Of a DNA stretch of 64,000 bases, positions 54,241 through 62,615 are shown piece after piece. Location of the stretch: positions 310,001 to 374,000 of the forward strand of contig NZ_FOMA01000002.1 of assembly GCF_900112495.1 (NCBI RefSeq). The letters run 5' to 3'. The DNA comes from Bacillus sp. OV322. Its GTDB lineage: Bacteria > Bacillota > Bacilli > Bacillales > DSM-1321. The notes under the pieces are model-generated. The model did not search any database. It had not been told where the DNA came from and saw only the letters and a list, made by a program, of their open reading frames with translations. The position numbers and the translations under genes are program-made. Each line of letters starts with the position of its first letter. Within the stretch, counting starts at the first letter, position 1.

Positions 54241-54266
54241 GACTCCGCAAATGCGGGGTCTTTTGT
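54241..54266 (+). terminator. Terminator of the SH3-glucosaminidase gene
   Basis: GACTCCGCA / TGCGGGGTC stem (one wobble) followed by TTTTGTTGTTTT. Confidence 0.82.
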
Positions 54267-54358
54267 TGTTTTAGCGGGTATGTCGTGTTCAATAGTTTAG
54301 AGTGAAAAAAGTGGTTTCAGGCAGGCGCTCTAAAAGTGAAATCTCCAAATAATTGGAT

Positions 54359-54445
54359 AATAGTACCGGATTAGACTGGATTCGAGCCAATTCATTGTTA
54401 ATTAGAGCCAGATTCCTGCTCATTTCGAGCGAATTGCCGGATTCG
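54359..54445 (-). repeat. GCTCGAAT-family repeats (cluster 3, reverse orientation)
   Basis: ATTCGAGCC, ATTAGAGCC, TTTCGAGCG and ATTCGTCTA units spaced by about 21 nt are the reverse complement of the clusters at 24755 and 48783. Confidence 0.7.
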
Positions 54446-54459
54446 TCTAAAATAGGGCA

Positions 54460-54497
54460 TAAAAAAGCAGGCCCCCATTTTATCAGGGTGCCTGCAC
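54460..54497 (-). terminator. Terminator of the GW/SH3-repeat glucosaminidase gene
   Basis: GCAGGC.CCC / GGG..GCCTGC stem; six T residues follow on the - strand. Confidence 0.82.
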
Positions 54498-54503
54498 CGT
54501 CTT

Positions 54504-56396
54504 TTACTTGATTAAATATGTTGGAACGTCGAGCTGCATGGTGTATTTGGATAGCTGGGCATACATTTGTGAGATCCTGGAGGTTTGTTTGAACGCCCAC
54601 CCAATATCAGTAGCGTATTGGTGTGTGGCATAGCCTTTTGTGACCATTCCATCTGGATTCCAGCGCATTTTGTAAAGTGTATCCTGTCCGGCATTTACAT
54701 AGCCGTCACCGATGAATTTCGCTCCTCCGATAATTGCTGCTTCCGGAGTGAACCAGCCTGCGCTATAGGCGTACTCGGAGCCGCATCGTTCCGGACAGGA
54801 ATCCTTTGCCCCGATTCCGTACATATTATAAACCGTTTTAGGAGTCACGGCCTTGCCGTTTACACTTTTAACAAGAATACCATTGGATAACGTAGAACTG
54901 CCGTTTCCTGTTTCAAGCAGCGAATGGCTGATTAAGTAGATTTCATTGACTCCGTATGTTTTGCTTGCTGAAAGATAGGAAGAAGCCTTTCCTGTAAGGA
55001 TTCCTTTACTTTTTAAAATTGTGTTATTAATTTCAGATGCATCTGTTCCTGCTGGTTTTGATAGTGTTAGAAATTGATAAAATGAGCTGGATGTTTGAAT
55101 GAAGTTTCCTGGATCAACATAATATTTCACCTGGCTGCTTGAAGCTGTCTTCCAGGAGCCGGATGAGTCAGTCTGCGGATTCACCTTCATTTGCAGGGAA
55201 ACTGCATCATCATAGGTTAAATCATAGTAAGATAATCCCTGTACATCACTGCTTTTAATATAGCCAGTAGTTTTTACGCCGCTGATATAGACGCTCGTTT
55301 CGAACCAGTTATCTGAAAGAGTGCTGTATTTCAGGATTGAACGCTCGCTGTAGCTTTTCAGAACCTTGGATACAGCTGCCGCCTTGGAATAAATCTTAGT
55401 CGGACTCTTCATAGCCACCCCGCTTAATGACTGTTTGGTGCTCCATAGGTTTTCGAGGTCGCTTTTCTTGATATAGCCTGTCGTTGCTTTTCCGCTGATA
55501 AAAATATTGCACTCCATCCAGCTTGCAGAAAGAGTTTTATACTTTAGAATTGTTCCCGCCTCGTAGCTTCTTAACACCTTAGAGCCTGAATAGGCGGTGC
55601 TGTAAACTTTGGTCGGGCTGCTTTTTCCGATGCCTTGCAGGTTTTTTTGTTCATCAGCAAGTTTTTCAGCATCGCTTACACTCAAGTAACCGGTTTTTTG
55701 AATGCCATTCACGTAGAATTTGGCTTCATACCAGTTTTTCGAGAAGGTTTTAAAGACTAAAACCTTTCCTGCCTCATAGCTTTTGAGGGTTTTTGAACTT
55801 AACGAAGCTTTTTCATGCATGATTGTAGGGTTTTTTAATGTTAATCCTTTTCCCGATTGCTGTGATGATAACAGGTTTTCTGCATCACTGGCCTTCAGGT
55901 ATCCAATGACTGCCTTGCCATTTACATAAAATCTGGCTTGATACCAGCTTGAAGTAAAGGTTTTATATGTTAAAACAGTTCCCGGCTGGTAGGTTTTCAG
56001 CACTTTAGAGCCGGCTGATGCACTGGAATACATATTGGTGGGGGTTTTTAATGCGATTCCGCGAAGAGTTTGCGGATTATCGGTGACATTTTCAACATCA
56101 CTTGCGCTTATGTAGCCAATTGTTGCTTGGCCATTTATGAAAATCCTTGCCTTGTACCAGCTGGAGGTATACGCCTGATATTTTAACGCAGTTCCCTGGC
56201 TGTAGCTTTTAAGTGCTTTTGAACTTGTTGAAGCAGAGGTGTATATATGTGTAGGGCTCTTTAGGGCAATACCCTGAGTCAGTGGCAGTGATGAATCCCA
56301 TACCGGGTCTTCTGCAGCAAAAGCCGCGGGGCCAGTTAGAGACAATAAAGACAGCAATAATGAAAGCGACAAGATAAACATACAAGCTTTTCTCAT
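54504..56396 (-). CDS. Secreted glucosaminidase with five GW/SH3-like repeats
   Basis: A 630-residue exoprotein with signal peptide (MRKACMFILSLSLLLSLLSL...AFA). Residues about 38-420 are five to six copies of a module of about 75 residues (GIALKSPTHIYTSASTSSKALKSY ... SWYKARIFINGQATIGYISASDVENV), SH3-like and similar in use to GW wall-binding modules. The C-terminal 200 residues are a glucosaminidase domain (YGVNEIYLISHSLLETGNGSST with the catalytic Glu, TVYNMYGIGAKDSCPERCGS, GAKFIGDGYVNAGQDTLYKMRW, HQYATDIGWA), closest to the LytD/Atl type. It lies convergent to the other glucosaminidase, so two enzymes of similar activity sit side by side with different binding repeats. Confidence 0.9.
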   Translation of the reverse strand: MRKACMFILSLSLLLSLLSLTGPAAFAAEDPVWDSSLPLTQGIALKSPTHIYTSASTSSKALKSYSQGTALKYQAYTSSWYKARIFINGQATIGYISASDVENVTDNPQTLRGIALKTPTNMYSSASAGSKVLKTYQPGTVLTYKTFTSSWYQARFYVNGKAVIGYLKASDAENLLSSQQSGKGLTLKNPTIMHEKASLSSKTLKSYEAGKVLVFKTFSKNWYEAKFYVNGIQKTGYLSVSDAEKLADEQKNLQGIGKSSPTKVYSTAYSGSKVLRSYEAGTILKYKTLSASWMECNIFISGKATTGYIKKSDLENLWSTKQSLSGVAMKSPTKIYSKAAAVSKVLKSYSERSILKYSTLSDNWFETSVYISGVKTTGYIKSSDVQGLSYYDLTYDDAVSLQMKVNPQTDSSGSWKTASSSQVKYYVDPGNFIQTSSSFYQFLTLSKPAGTDASEINNTILKSKGILTGKASSYLSASKTYGVNEIYLISHSLLETGNGSSTLSNGILVKSVNGKAVTPKTVYNMYGIGAKDSCPERCGSEYAYSAGWFTPEAAIIGGAKFIGDGYVNAGQDTLYKMRWNPDGMVTKGYATHQYATDIGWAFKQTSRISQMYAQLSKYTMQLDVPTYLIK

Positions 56397-56574
56397 TTTT
56401 TTGATAACATCCCCTGTTTTAATAGTTTAAGGAAACTATGGTTCTATCTATCTTTAATCCCTCAATTTCCCTTTTACTATTGTAACATACGATTTTATGG
56501 TTAAAAGACCATATTTTTCTTTGGCATAATTTACATGTTTAATTTTTAGGAAGAGTGAATACAAAGAGCAGGCA

Positions 56575-56735
56575 GGGGAGCATGAAAACAGAAAGCTGCA
56601 TGATATTCTTAAAAAGTTGCATGAATCTGGAGGAAAGCTGCAAGATTATTTGAAAAGTTGCATGATTCTGGAGGAAAGCTGCACGATTTCTTTAAAAAGT
56701 CGCATGATTTATAGGGAAAGCTGCATAATCAGGTC
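56575..56735 (+). repeat. GCATGATT-family repeats (cluster 2)
   Basis: Seven units of about 21-23 nt such as AAAGCTGCATGAT, AAGTTGCATGAAT, AAAGCTGCAAGATT, AAAGTCGCATGATT. Same family as 39524-39680. The spacer 56397-56574 upstream is AT-rich with no gene. Confidence 0.75.
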
Positions 56736-56780
56736 GGTAAACTTTTGCTTATCACGAAATATTATTAAGTTCACGAAATA

Positions 56781-56931
56781 AAAGGCTCTTTTCTTAAAGA
56801 TTGTTGATTTTTAATAAGTTCTGTGAGGCGATCCTATTGTAAGACAGGTTGATTGGAGCGTAAGGTGCGAGACTCCTGCGGGCTCACCGGCCGCCCCGCG
56901 GAAAGCGAGCATCGTGGAGCGGAAATCAACC
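56781..56931 (-). repeat. Dispersed intergenic repeat, copy C (reverse orientation)
   Basis: Reverse complement of the element at 35673-35853: AAAGGCTCTTTTCTT end, AGACAGGTTGATTGGAGCG, GGTGCGAGACTCCTGCGGG, GCGGAAAGCGAGCATC and GGAAATCAACC. The GC-rich middle is shortened. Confidence 0.8.
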
Positions 56932-56978
56932 ACTTTGTTTAATAGCAACAAAGTTTACGAAAACAGCCAATTAAAAAA

Positions 56979-57010
56979 ACGGAGAAGACCCGACACGAGT
57001 CTTCTCCGTT
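56979..57010 (-). terminator. Terminator of the tagD-tagB operon
   Basis: AACGGAGAAGAC / GTCTTCTCCGTT perfect 12-bp stem; TTTTTTTAATT follows on the - strand. Confidence 0.9.
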
Positions 57011-58176
57011 CATTTTTTGAATAGAAAGTCCACTAGCTTTTTGCTGGAGTTTCCATCAGAGTATTCATTCCATTTTTCTTTAAATTTTTTGATGCTGCCG
57101 TAATCAGCAGATGCTGTTTTTATTTTTTCGATAATCTCTTGCGTTGTGTAAACGACTGGCCCGGGCATTTGTGATTCATAGTCTTCCCAGAAGCCGCGCT
57201 CTTTTTCGTAATGCTCCAAGTCATAGGCAAAGAAGATCATTGGTTTTTCCAAAAAGGCGTATTCAAAAGGAATGGAAGAGTAATCTGTTATCAGCAGGTC
57301 CGTGATAAGCAAAATCTCATTTACATCATGATAATTTGTAAGATCATAAACGAATCCCGGAAATTGTTTCTCCAAATCGTGTTCACCAGATACAGCTGGG
57401 TGGAGCTTAAGCAGGAGAACATATTCATCTTGCTGAAATTCATCATAAAGTTTTTGAATATCGAGCCCAATAGAACTTGTTTTCAGCTCATTTTCCCTAA
57501 AGGTAGGAGCATATAAGATCGTCCTTTTCTCCTCAAGCCCCGGAAAGTGCCCCAGCAGTGACTGATAGGCGACTGATTTTTTTTCTTCATCAAAAAAGAA
57601 ATCGGTTCTTGGAACACCTGTACTCAGTATATTTTCGTCAGGCAGCCCAAAGCTCGCCTTAAAGATGCCAGACATGGTATCAGATCCGGAAACAACGTAA
57701 TGGAACTGGTTGTATACACGCTGAAAGCGCTCCTTCGCACGCGGGCTGCGGTTTGCGGCAGAAGGGTCTTTTAAGCCGAATTGCTTTACCGCCCCAGCAG
57801 CATGCCAGACCTGGACACAAGTGACGGTAGGCCTGAACGAGATGGCAGAAAGAAAGCCGAAATAGTTGTCTATGATCACCACTTTGGATGTAGCCAGATG
57901 GTAAATAGAGAGCAGGTAGTGCAGAAGATGTTTGATTTCAAAGTGAAAGACGATGGTTTTCCCATCGCCTTTAAAATCTGCTCTGCTATGATTCCCTTTT
58001 ATGATGATTCTTTTGCCTTCAATTCCTTGTGCGTTCATTTCATCGAGGATATAGCGTGCATTATCTCCGAATGACACAACAAAAGCTGTTTTCTTTTTTA
58101 AAGGAAAAAGGCGGAAGATAGAAAAGAGAGCCTTAAATATAAACAGATACAGCTCTATTGCCAGTTCTCTAGCCAT
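57010..58176 (-). CDS. tagB: TagB-type CDP-glycerol glycerophosphotransferase
   Basis: A 388-residue peripheral membrane enzyme of the Glyphos_transf family. Motifs: VQVWHAAGAVKQFG (conserved His), VVSGSDTMSGIFKASFG, STGVPRTDFFF, ILYAPTFREN, LLLKLHPAV and LLITDLLITDYSSIPFEYAF with the DYSS donor-binding block. An N-terminal amphipathic/hydrophobic stretch (YLFIFKALFSIFRLFPL) fits membrane association. Length matches B. subtilis TagB (381), the primase that adds the first glycerol phosphate to the ManNAc-GlcNAc lipid. Its start overlaps the end of tagD by 8 bp, indicating translational coupling. TagB rather than TagF is chosen on length and partner gene. Confidence 0.88.
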   Translation of the reverse strand: MARELAIELYLFIFKALFSIFRLFPLKKKTAFVVSFGDNARYILDEMNAQGIEGKRIIIKGNHSRADFKGDGKTIVFHFEIKHLLHYLLSIYHLATSKVVIIDNYFGFLSAISFRPTVTCVQVWHAAGAVKQFGLKDPSAANRSPRAKERFQRVYNQFHYVVSGSDTMSGIFKASFGLPDENILSTGVPRTDFFFDEEKKSVAYQSLLGHFPGLEEKRTILYAPTFRENELKTSSIGLDIQKLYDEFQQDEYVLLLKLHPAVSGEHDLEKQFPGFVYDLTNYHDVNEILLITDLLITDYSSIPFEYAFLEKPMIFFAYDLEHYEKERGFWEDYESQMPGPVVYTTQEIIEKIKTASADYGSIKKFKEKWNEYSDGNSSKKLVDFLFKK

Positions 58177-58567
58177 TATTGACTGTTAGAAGATCGTCTT
58201 TGATCTTGCTTGTAGAAATTCCGATGGTTCTTGGAAGATAGACAACTTCACAAACCTCGTTCAATTCATCAAATTTGCCCTTCCAGTCATCGCCCATGAC
58301 AAACACATCCACGCCTTCACGGATGATATCTTCTTTCTTTTGTTCCCAGCTGTTTTCGGCGATTACTTCATCCACATAGCGGATGGATTCAAGGATCATT
58401 TTTCTGTTTTCAAAGCTGTGGTAGGCTTTTTTATTTTTAAGTTCATTAAATTCGTCAGAAGAGATGGCAACAATCAGATAGTCGCCAAGAGCTTTAGCGC
58501 GCTTCAATAAGTTGATATGCCCCCAGTGAAGCAAATCGAATGTACCGTACGTAATAACCTTCTTCAT
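58169..58567 (-). CDS. tagD: Glycerol-3-phosphate cytidylyltransferase TagD
   Basis: A 132-residue cytosolic nucleotidyltransferase with the two signatures of the family: TYGTFDLLHWGHINLLKRA (HxGH) at residues 6-24 and RTIGISTSKIKD (RTxGISTS) near 113-124. MGDDWKGKFDEL is also typical. It makes CDP-glycerol from CTP and glycerol-3-phosphate for wall teichoic acid. The length is that of B. subtilis TagD (129). GGAGGAAT precedes ATG. First gene of a tagD-tagB operon whose upstream DNA carries a palindromic operator candidate. Confidence 0.96.
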   Translation of the reverse strand: MKKVITYGTFDLLHWGHINLLKRAKALGDYLIVAISSDEFNELKNKKAYHSFENRKMILESIRYVDEVIAENSWEQKKEDIIREGVDVFVMGDDWKGKFDELNEVCEVVYLPRTIGISTSKIKDDLLTVNNG

Positions 58568-58593
58568 GCGTAGTATTCCTCCAGTCTAATCTA

Positions 58594-58613
58594 TTAATCA
58601 ATCGTTTGATTAA
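58594..58613. promoter_or_regulatory. 20-bp near-palindrome upstream of tagD (same motif as at 18276)
   Basis: TTAATCAATCGTTTGATTAA differs by a single base from the perfect palindrome before the subtilase gene at 18443. It lies 27 bp from the tagD start codon, a position where a bound repressor would interfere with transcription. Confidence 0.6.
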
Positions 58614-59049
58614 ATTTAAAGCAGTCTATTTAAACCAGCGTAAGCAGGCGCTTGCGCTTTTTATCTCATGGCTCTATGCATAATAAGGAAATAGAACATT
58701 TTAATAGTGTAAACTCTACCTAATTATAACCTATTTGATTTACAAATAAACAACAAACATTTAACAAACATGTGTTGAATTCTTATAGACTTCCGGCAAT
58801 GTGATTTATTTTACTTGGTTTTTATATTCCATACAAGGGATTAGAGGGAATTTATTATAAAAGCTACGGAAGAACTATTGTAAATCCTGACAAATTAAGG
58901 ATAGGAGCATAGGCCATTTTGCTTCTTTTTTGAGCGAAAAAAGGGGTTTAGAAAGGGTGGCCCTCTATAAATGATGCATGCTGCTGAAAAGCGGGGGGAG
59001 AATAGGAAGAAAATCTTAGAAACTCAAGCGGGGCACATGCTATTCATTG
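58614..59049. other. Divergent tag promoter region
   Basis: AT-rich spacer between the leftward tagD-tagB and rightward tagF-like transcription units. No ORF. It contains a rightward hairpin-plus-T-run at 58637 and must hold the tagD promoter, which I could not assign with confidence. Confidence 0.4.
58637..58662 (+). terminator. Terminator-like hairpin in the divergent tag spacer
   Basis: AGCGTAAGC / GCTTGCGCT (one wobble) with an AGGC loop and five T residues on the + strand. No rightward gene ends here, so it may close a short RNA or block antisense transcription out of tagD. Confidence 0.55.
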
Positions 59050-59078
59050 TTGAGAAAAAAGCTGAAAACGTATATGAT
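59050..59078 (+). promoter_or_regulatory. Sigma-A-type promoter for the tagF-like gene
   Basis: TTGAGA (59050-59055), 17-bp spacer, TATGAT (59073-59078). Confidence 0.6.
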
Positions 59079-59207
59079 TTTATAATGGTTGTGATGAAAG
59101 AATTTCTTTTTTTCATCAGTGTGCAAGTTGAATAAATGCGAGTGTTTTTTCCGGTTTATTCTAAACAGCAATTTTTTCATAAATATTTAAATTCCAGGTG
59201 GTTATTC

Positions 59208-62200
59208 ATGAAGATGAAATTATTTCGATTTTTAAAGCGCAGCAAGAACAAAATCAGACTCAAGCATAAGCTGTCTGTTTCACAGGAAAATGGAACAATC
59301 TTCATCCAGGGAGCATTCTCCAAGGAGTTTTATTGTGCAAAAGAGCTGTGGGTGAAGGTAAGGGAAACGGGTGAGATGCACCAGGCTGCAGAAATAAAGC
59401 CTAATCCTTCTTTTGCCTTTGGTATCAGCCTAGATGAACTGCTAAGCCATCTTAGCGAAGAAGAACAGGCGGCATTGGATCTTTTCATCAAGGTCAGTGT
59501 CCGTGTTGATAGCTTAGAAAAGGAATTGGATCAGGATGCAGCAGAAATTGCTGTTAGAGATGGCGTTGAGTACGCAGAGTACCTGATCAGGCTTGGGAGG
59601 TTCCAGCATACTTCCATTAAGTATCCTGCTCCATATCGTACAGATGATAATAAAACCGTCCACCTTTTTGTTACCAAAAAAGGGAATGTTTCCATCCTTC
59701 TAAACCAGGAACCTGCACCTTCCATACGATCTCAGATAGAAAAGATTTCGTATGAGCAAAACAAGATGATCGTTGAAGGCCGTGTTTTTTCAAGGAACTC
59801 ACGAATTACGCACGGCGAAGCCTTCATTAAGGGAAGGAAAACTAATCTGGAGCTCTACGGACAGGCGAGGTTCACTCTTGACGATGAAGGTACAGCAAAG
59901 AAATACGGCTTGAACCGCTACACATACCGGGTGGAACTTGATATGGAAAAGCTCCATGATGCCCGTCCTGCCGAGGATGACATTTACGACTATTATTTCG
60001 ACTTAAATCTGCATGATCAGCTTGAAGTGAAAAGGGCCAGAATCGGGAGGCCGACTGGCAGGGTTAAGCTATTCCTTAAGGAGACATTTATTAAAAAAGG
60101 CAGCGATGCGTATGTGATCAATCCTTACTTTACCTTCAAAGCAAAGAACCTATCCATTGAAGTGTATGGTTTCCCTGTAGATACGTTCAACTATTTGAGG
60201 AAAATGCGGCGTTTTGCTCCGCTGTACAGAATGTTTAATAAAAGCAAGGATGTTTGGCTGATTGGCGAAAGGTCTTATAAGGCCCAGGATACAGGCTACC
60301 ATTTCTTTAAATACGTGCGGGAGAACTTTCCTGATAAAAAAGCCTACTATGTTATTGAAAAGGATTCTCCAGAGGCTGGAAATGTGGAACCGCTTGGAAA
60401 TGTCCTTTATTTTAAATCAAAAGAGCATATAAAGAACACCGTAATTGCATCAAAGGTTATTTCTTCTCATCATCCTGATTATTTATACCCTGTGCGGACC
60501 CGCAAGTTTAAGCGGAACGTGAAGGCGCTGAAGATCTTCCTGCAGCACGGTGTCATGGGAACGAAGAATATGCTTGCCAATTACGGCAAAAAAGCGTCCG
60601 GTTTTGATACAGATCTGTTTCTGGTCAGCTCTGAGTTTGAAAAAGACATGATCATAAGTGATTTCGGCTATGACGAAGATCAAGTATATGTCACAGGGTT
60701 ATCGCGCTTCGATTCTTTATTCAAAGAAGATGTGGAGATCAAGCGCCAGCTGCTCATCATCCCTACATGGAGGGACTGGATTACTTCGGACGAAGTATTT
60801 ATTGAGAGCGAGTATTTTGAAAGATACCGGGACCTGATTCATCATCCCAAGCTCCATGCTATGGCAAAAGAAAGAAATCTTGAGATTGTTTTCTGCCTGC
60901 ATCCTAATATGCAGAACTTTACTTCTTACTTTAAAGATGCACCTGTCCGGGTAATCTCGCAGGGTGAAGTGGATGTTCAGCATCTGATCAAGGAAAGCGC
61001 GATGATGATTACCGATTACTCAAGTGTGGCATTTGACTTCAGCTTCCTTCATAAACCAGTCCTTTATTATCAGTTCGACCGGGACCGTTTTATTGGAAAA
61101 AGAAGGTCGCATCTGGACTTGGATAATGATCTTCCAGGATATATCACGGATAATCTTGAAGACCTGCTTAATGAGGCGGATGTGTACAGCAGCCAGGATT
61201 TTGTCATGCCTGAGCTGTATAAAGCAAGAGCGAATAAATTCATCAAGCATCGTGACCAGCATTCAAGTGAGCGCATTTATGAAGTGGCAGAGCATGCAGT
61301 GCTCCAAAGAAGCTTCTTCCAAAAAGTGGCCCAAACCGAATATTATCAGCTGTTCTTCAGGCAGTTCAGGAAAAGCAAGCGCTACTTCCCGACCATGAAG
61401 CTGTTATATAAAATCATGATGAAGACGGTGAAGGTTGATAAAAACCTTATTCTGTTTGAAAGCGGAGTAGGAAAGCAATATGGAGACAGCCCGCGGAACA
61501 TTTATGAAGAAATGCTAGAGCGGAAAATCGACATGAAAAAAGTCTGGGTGTACGGCGGAATGATGCCAGTCAGAGACAGGAATACCAAAAAAATCAGCAG
61601 GCTGAGCCCGCAGTACTATTATTACCTCGCCAAGGCAGGATACTGGGTTAATAATCAAAACTTCCCTACGTATCTTGATAAGCGCAAGGAAACTACGTAC
61701 ATTCAAACATGGCATGGCACGCCGCTTAAGAAAATGCTGTTTGATATTGAAAATATCCAGGGAAGAGATGAAGGGTATTTAGAACGTGTGTATCATGCAA
61801 CCCAAACCTGGGATTACCTGGTGTCACCGAGCCCGTATGCATCGGATGCATTCAGGAGCGCCTTTCGCTATGACGGGGAAATCCTTGAGACAGGCTATCC
61901 GAGAAATGATTTATTCTTTAAAGATGATAGGGAAGCAAGGGCTAGGTCAGTTGCTGAGAGACTGAACATTCCTGAAGGCAAAAAGGTCATCTTATATGCA
62001 CCGACATTCCGGGATAATCAAACCTCAAATAAAAATAAATTTGTGTTTGACCTTCAATTCGATTTGGAAAGGATGAAGCAGGCCCTTGGCGATGAATATG
62101 TTCTGCTGCTGAGGATGCACGTGGTCATCTCCAATTCCTTGAAAATCCCGGAAGAGTACCGTGATTTTGTAATGAATGTATCGAAGTATCCGGATATCCA

Positions 62201-62525
62201 GGAGCTGTACTTGATCAGTGATATCTTAATGACGGATTATTCTTCGGTTATGTTTGACTTTGCCAACACCGGCCGCCCAATCTTGTATTACACCTATGAT
62301 ATTGAAGATTATCGGGACAATATCCGCGGCTTTTATATCGATTTTGAAAATGAAGCACCAGGGCCTTTCATGAAAACCACTGAAGATATCATAGAAGCAG
62401 TCACAAATATAGAAGAAACGACTAAAGCATACAGCAGTAAGTATAAAGACTTCAGACAGAAATATTGCGGCTTGGAGGATGGCAAAGCTACAGCAAGGAT
62501 CGTGGATCGTTTCTTCGGAAATTGA
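59208..62525 (+). CDS. tagF: Double-domain TagF-like teichoic acid glycerophosphotransferase
   Basis: A 1105-residue cytoplasmic-face enzyme. ATG 59208 is chosen (CAGGTGG upstream); an ATG 72 bp earlier has no ribosome site. The N-terminal 300 residues are beta-rich and unassigned. Two Glyphos_transf catalytic halves follow: the first with LKIFLQHGVMGTKN (His, about 445), LLIIPTWRDW, FCLHPNM and MMITDYSSVAFDFSF (about 600); the second with YIQTWHGTPLKKM (about 834), LETGYPRNDLFF, ILYAPTFRDNQTS, LLRMHVVIS and ILMTDYSSVMFDFAN (about 1009). B. subtilis TagF is 746 residues with one catalytic half, so this is a fused or duplicated form. It probably polymerises glycerol phosphate (or another polyol) on the teichoic acid primer. 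A TagE-like gene follows 90 bp downstream. Confidence 0.85.
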   Translation: MKMKLFRFLKRSKNKIRLKHKLSVSQENGTIFIQGAFSKEFYCAKELWVKVRETGEMHQAAEIKPNPSFAFGISLDELLSHLSEEEQAALDLFIKVSVRVDSLEKELDQDAAEIAVRDGVEYAEYLIRLGRFQHTSIKYPAPYRTDDNKTVHLFVTKKGNVSILLNQEPAPSIRSQIEKISYEQNKMIVEGRVFSRNSRITHGEAFIKGRKTNLELYGQARFTLDDEGTAKKYGLNRYTYRVELDMEKLHDARPAEDDIYDYYFDLNLHDQLEVKRARIGRPTGRVKLFLKETFIKKGSDAYVINPYFTFKAKNLSIEVYGFPVDTFNYLRKMRRFAPLYRMFNKSKDVWLIGERSYKAQDTGYHFFKYVRENFPDKKAYYVIEKDSPEAGNVEPLGNVLYFKSKEHIKNTVIASKVISSHHPDYLYPVRTRKFKRNVKALKIFLQHGVMGTKNMLANYGKKASGFDTDLFLVSSEFEKDMIISDFGYDEDQVYVTGLSRFDSLFKEDVEIKRQLLIIPTWRDWITSDEVFIESEYFERYRDLIHHPKLHAMAKERNLEIVFCLHPNMQNFTSYFKDAPVRVISQGEVDVQHLIKESAMMITDYSSVAFDFSFLHKPVLYYQFDRDRFIGKRRSHLDLDNDLPGYITDNLEDLLNEADVYSSQDFVMPELYKARANKFIKHRDQHSSERIYEVAEHAVLQRSFFQKVAQTEYYQLFFRQFRKSKRYFPTMKLLYKIMMKTVKVDKNLILFESGVGKQYGDSPRNIYEEMLERKIDMKKVWVYGGMMPVRDRNTKKISRLSPQYYYYLAKAGYWVNNQNFPTYLDKRKETTYIQTWHGTPLKKMLFDIENIQGRDEGYLERVYHATQTWDYLVSPSPYASDAFRSAFRYDGEILETGYPRNDLFFKDDREARARSVAERLNIPEGKKVILYAPTFRDNQTSNKNKFVFDLQFDLERMKQALGDEYVLLLRMHVVISNSLKIPEEYRDFVMNVSKYPDIQELYLISDILMTDYSSVMFDFANTGRPILYYTYDIEDYRDNIRGFYIDFENEAPGPFMKTTEDIIEAVTNIEETTKAYSSKYKDFRQKYCGLEDGKATARIVDRFFGN

Positions 62526-62615
62526 TCCATGGCCCTGCCATTCACCGGCAGCATGCAGACGTGCTAAACCGCAGGCCAACATTCTTAAAAAATAATTTAA
62601 AATAAGGAGTTCATT

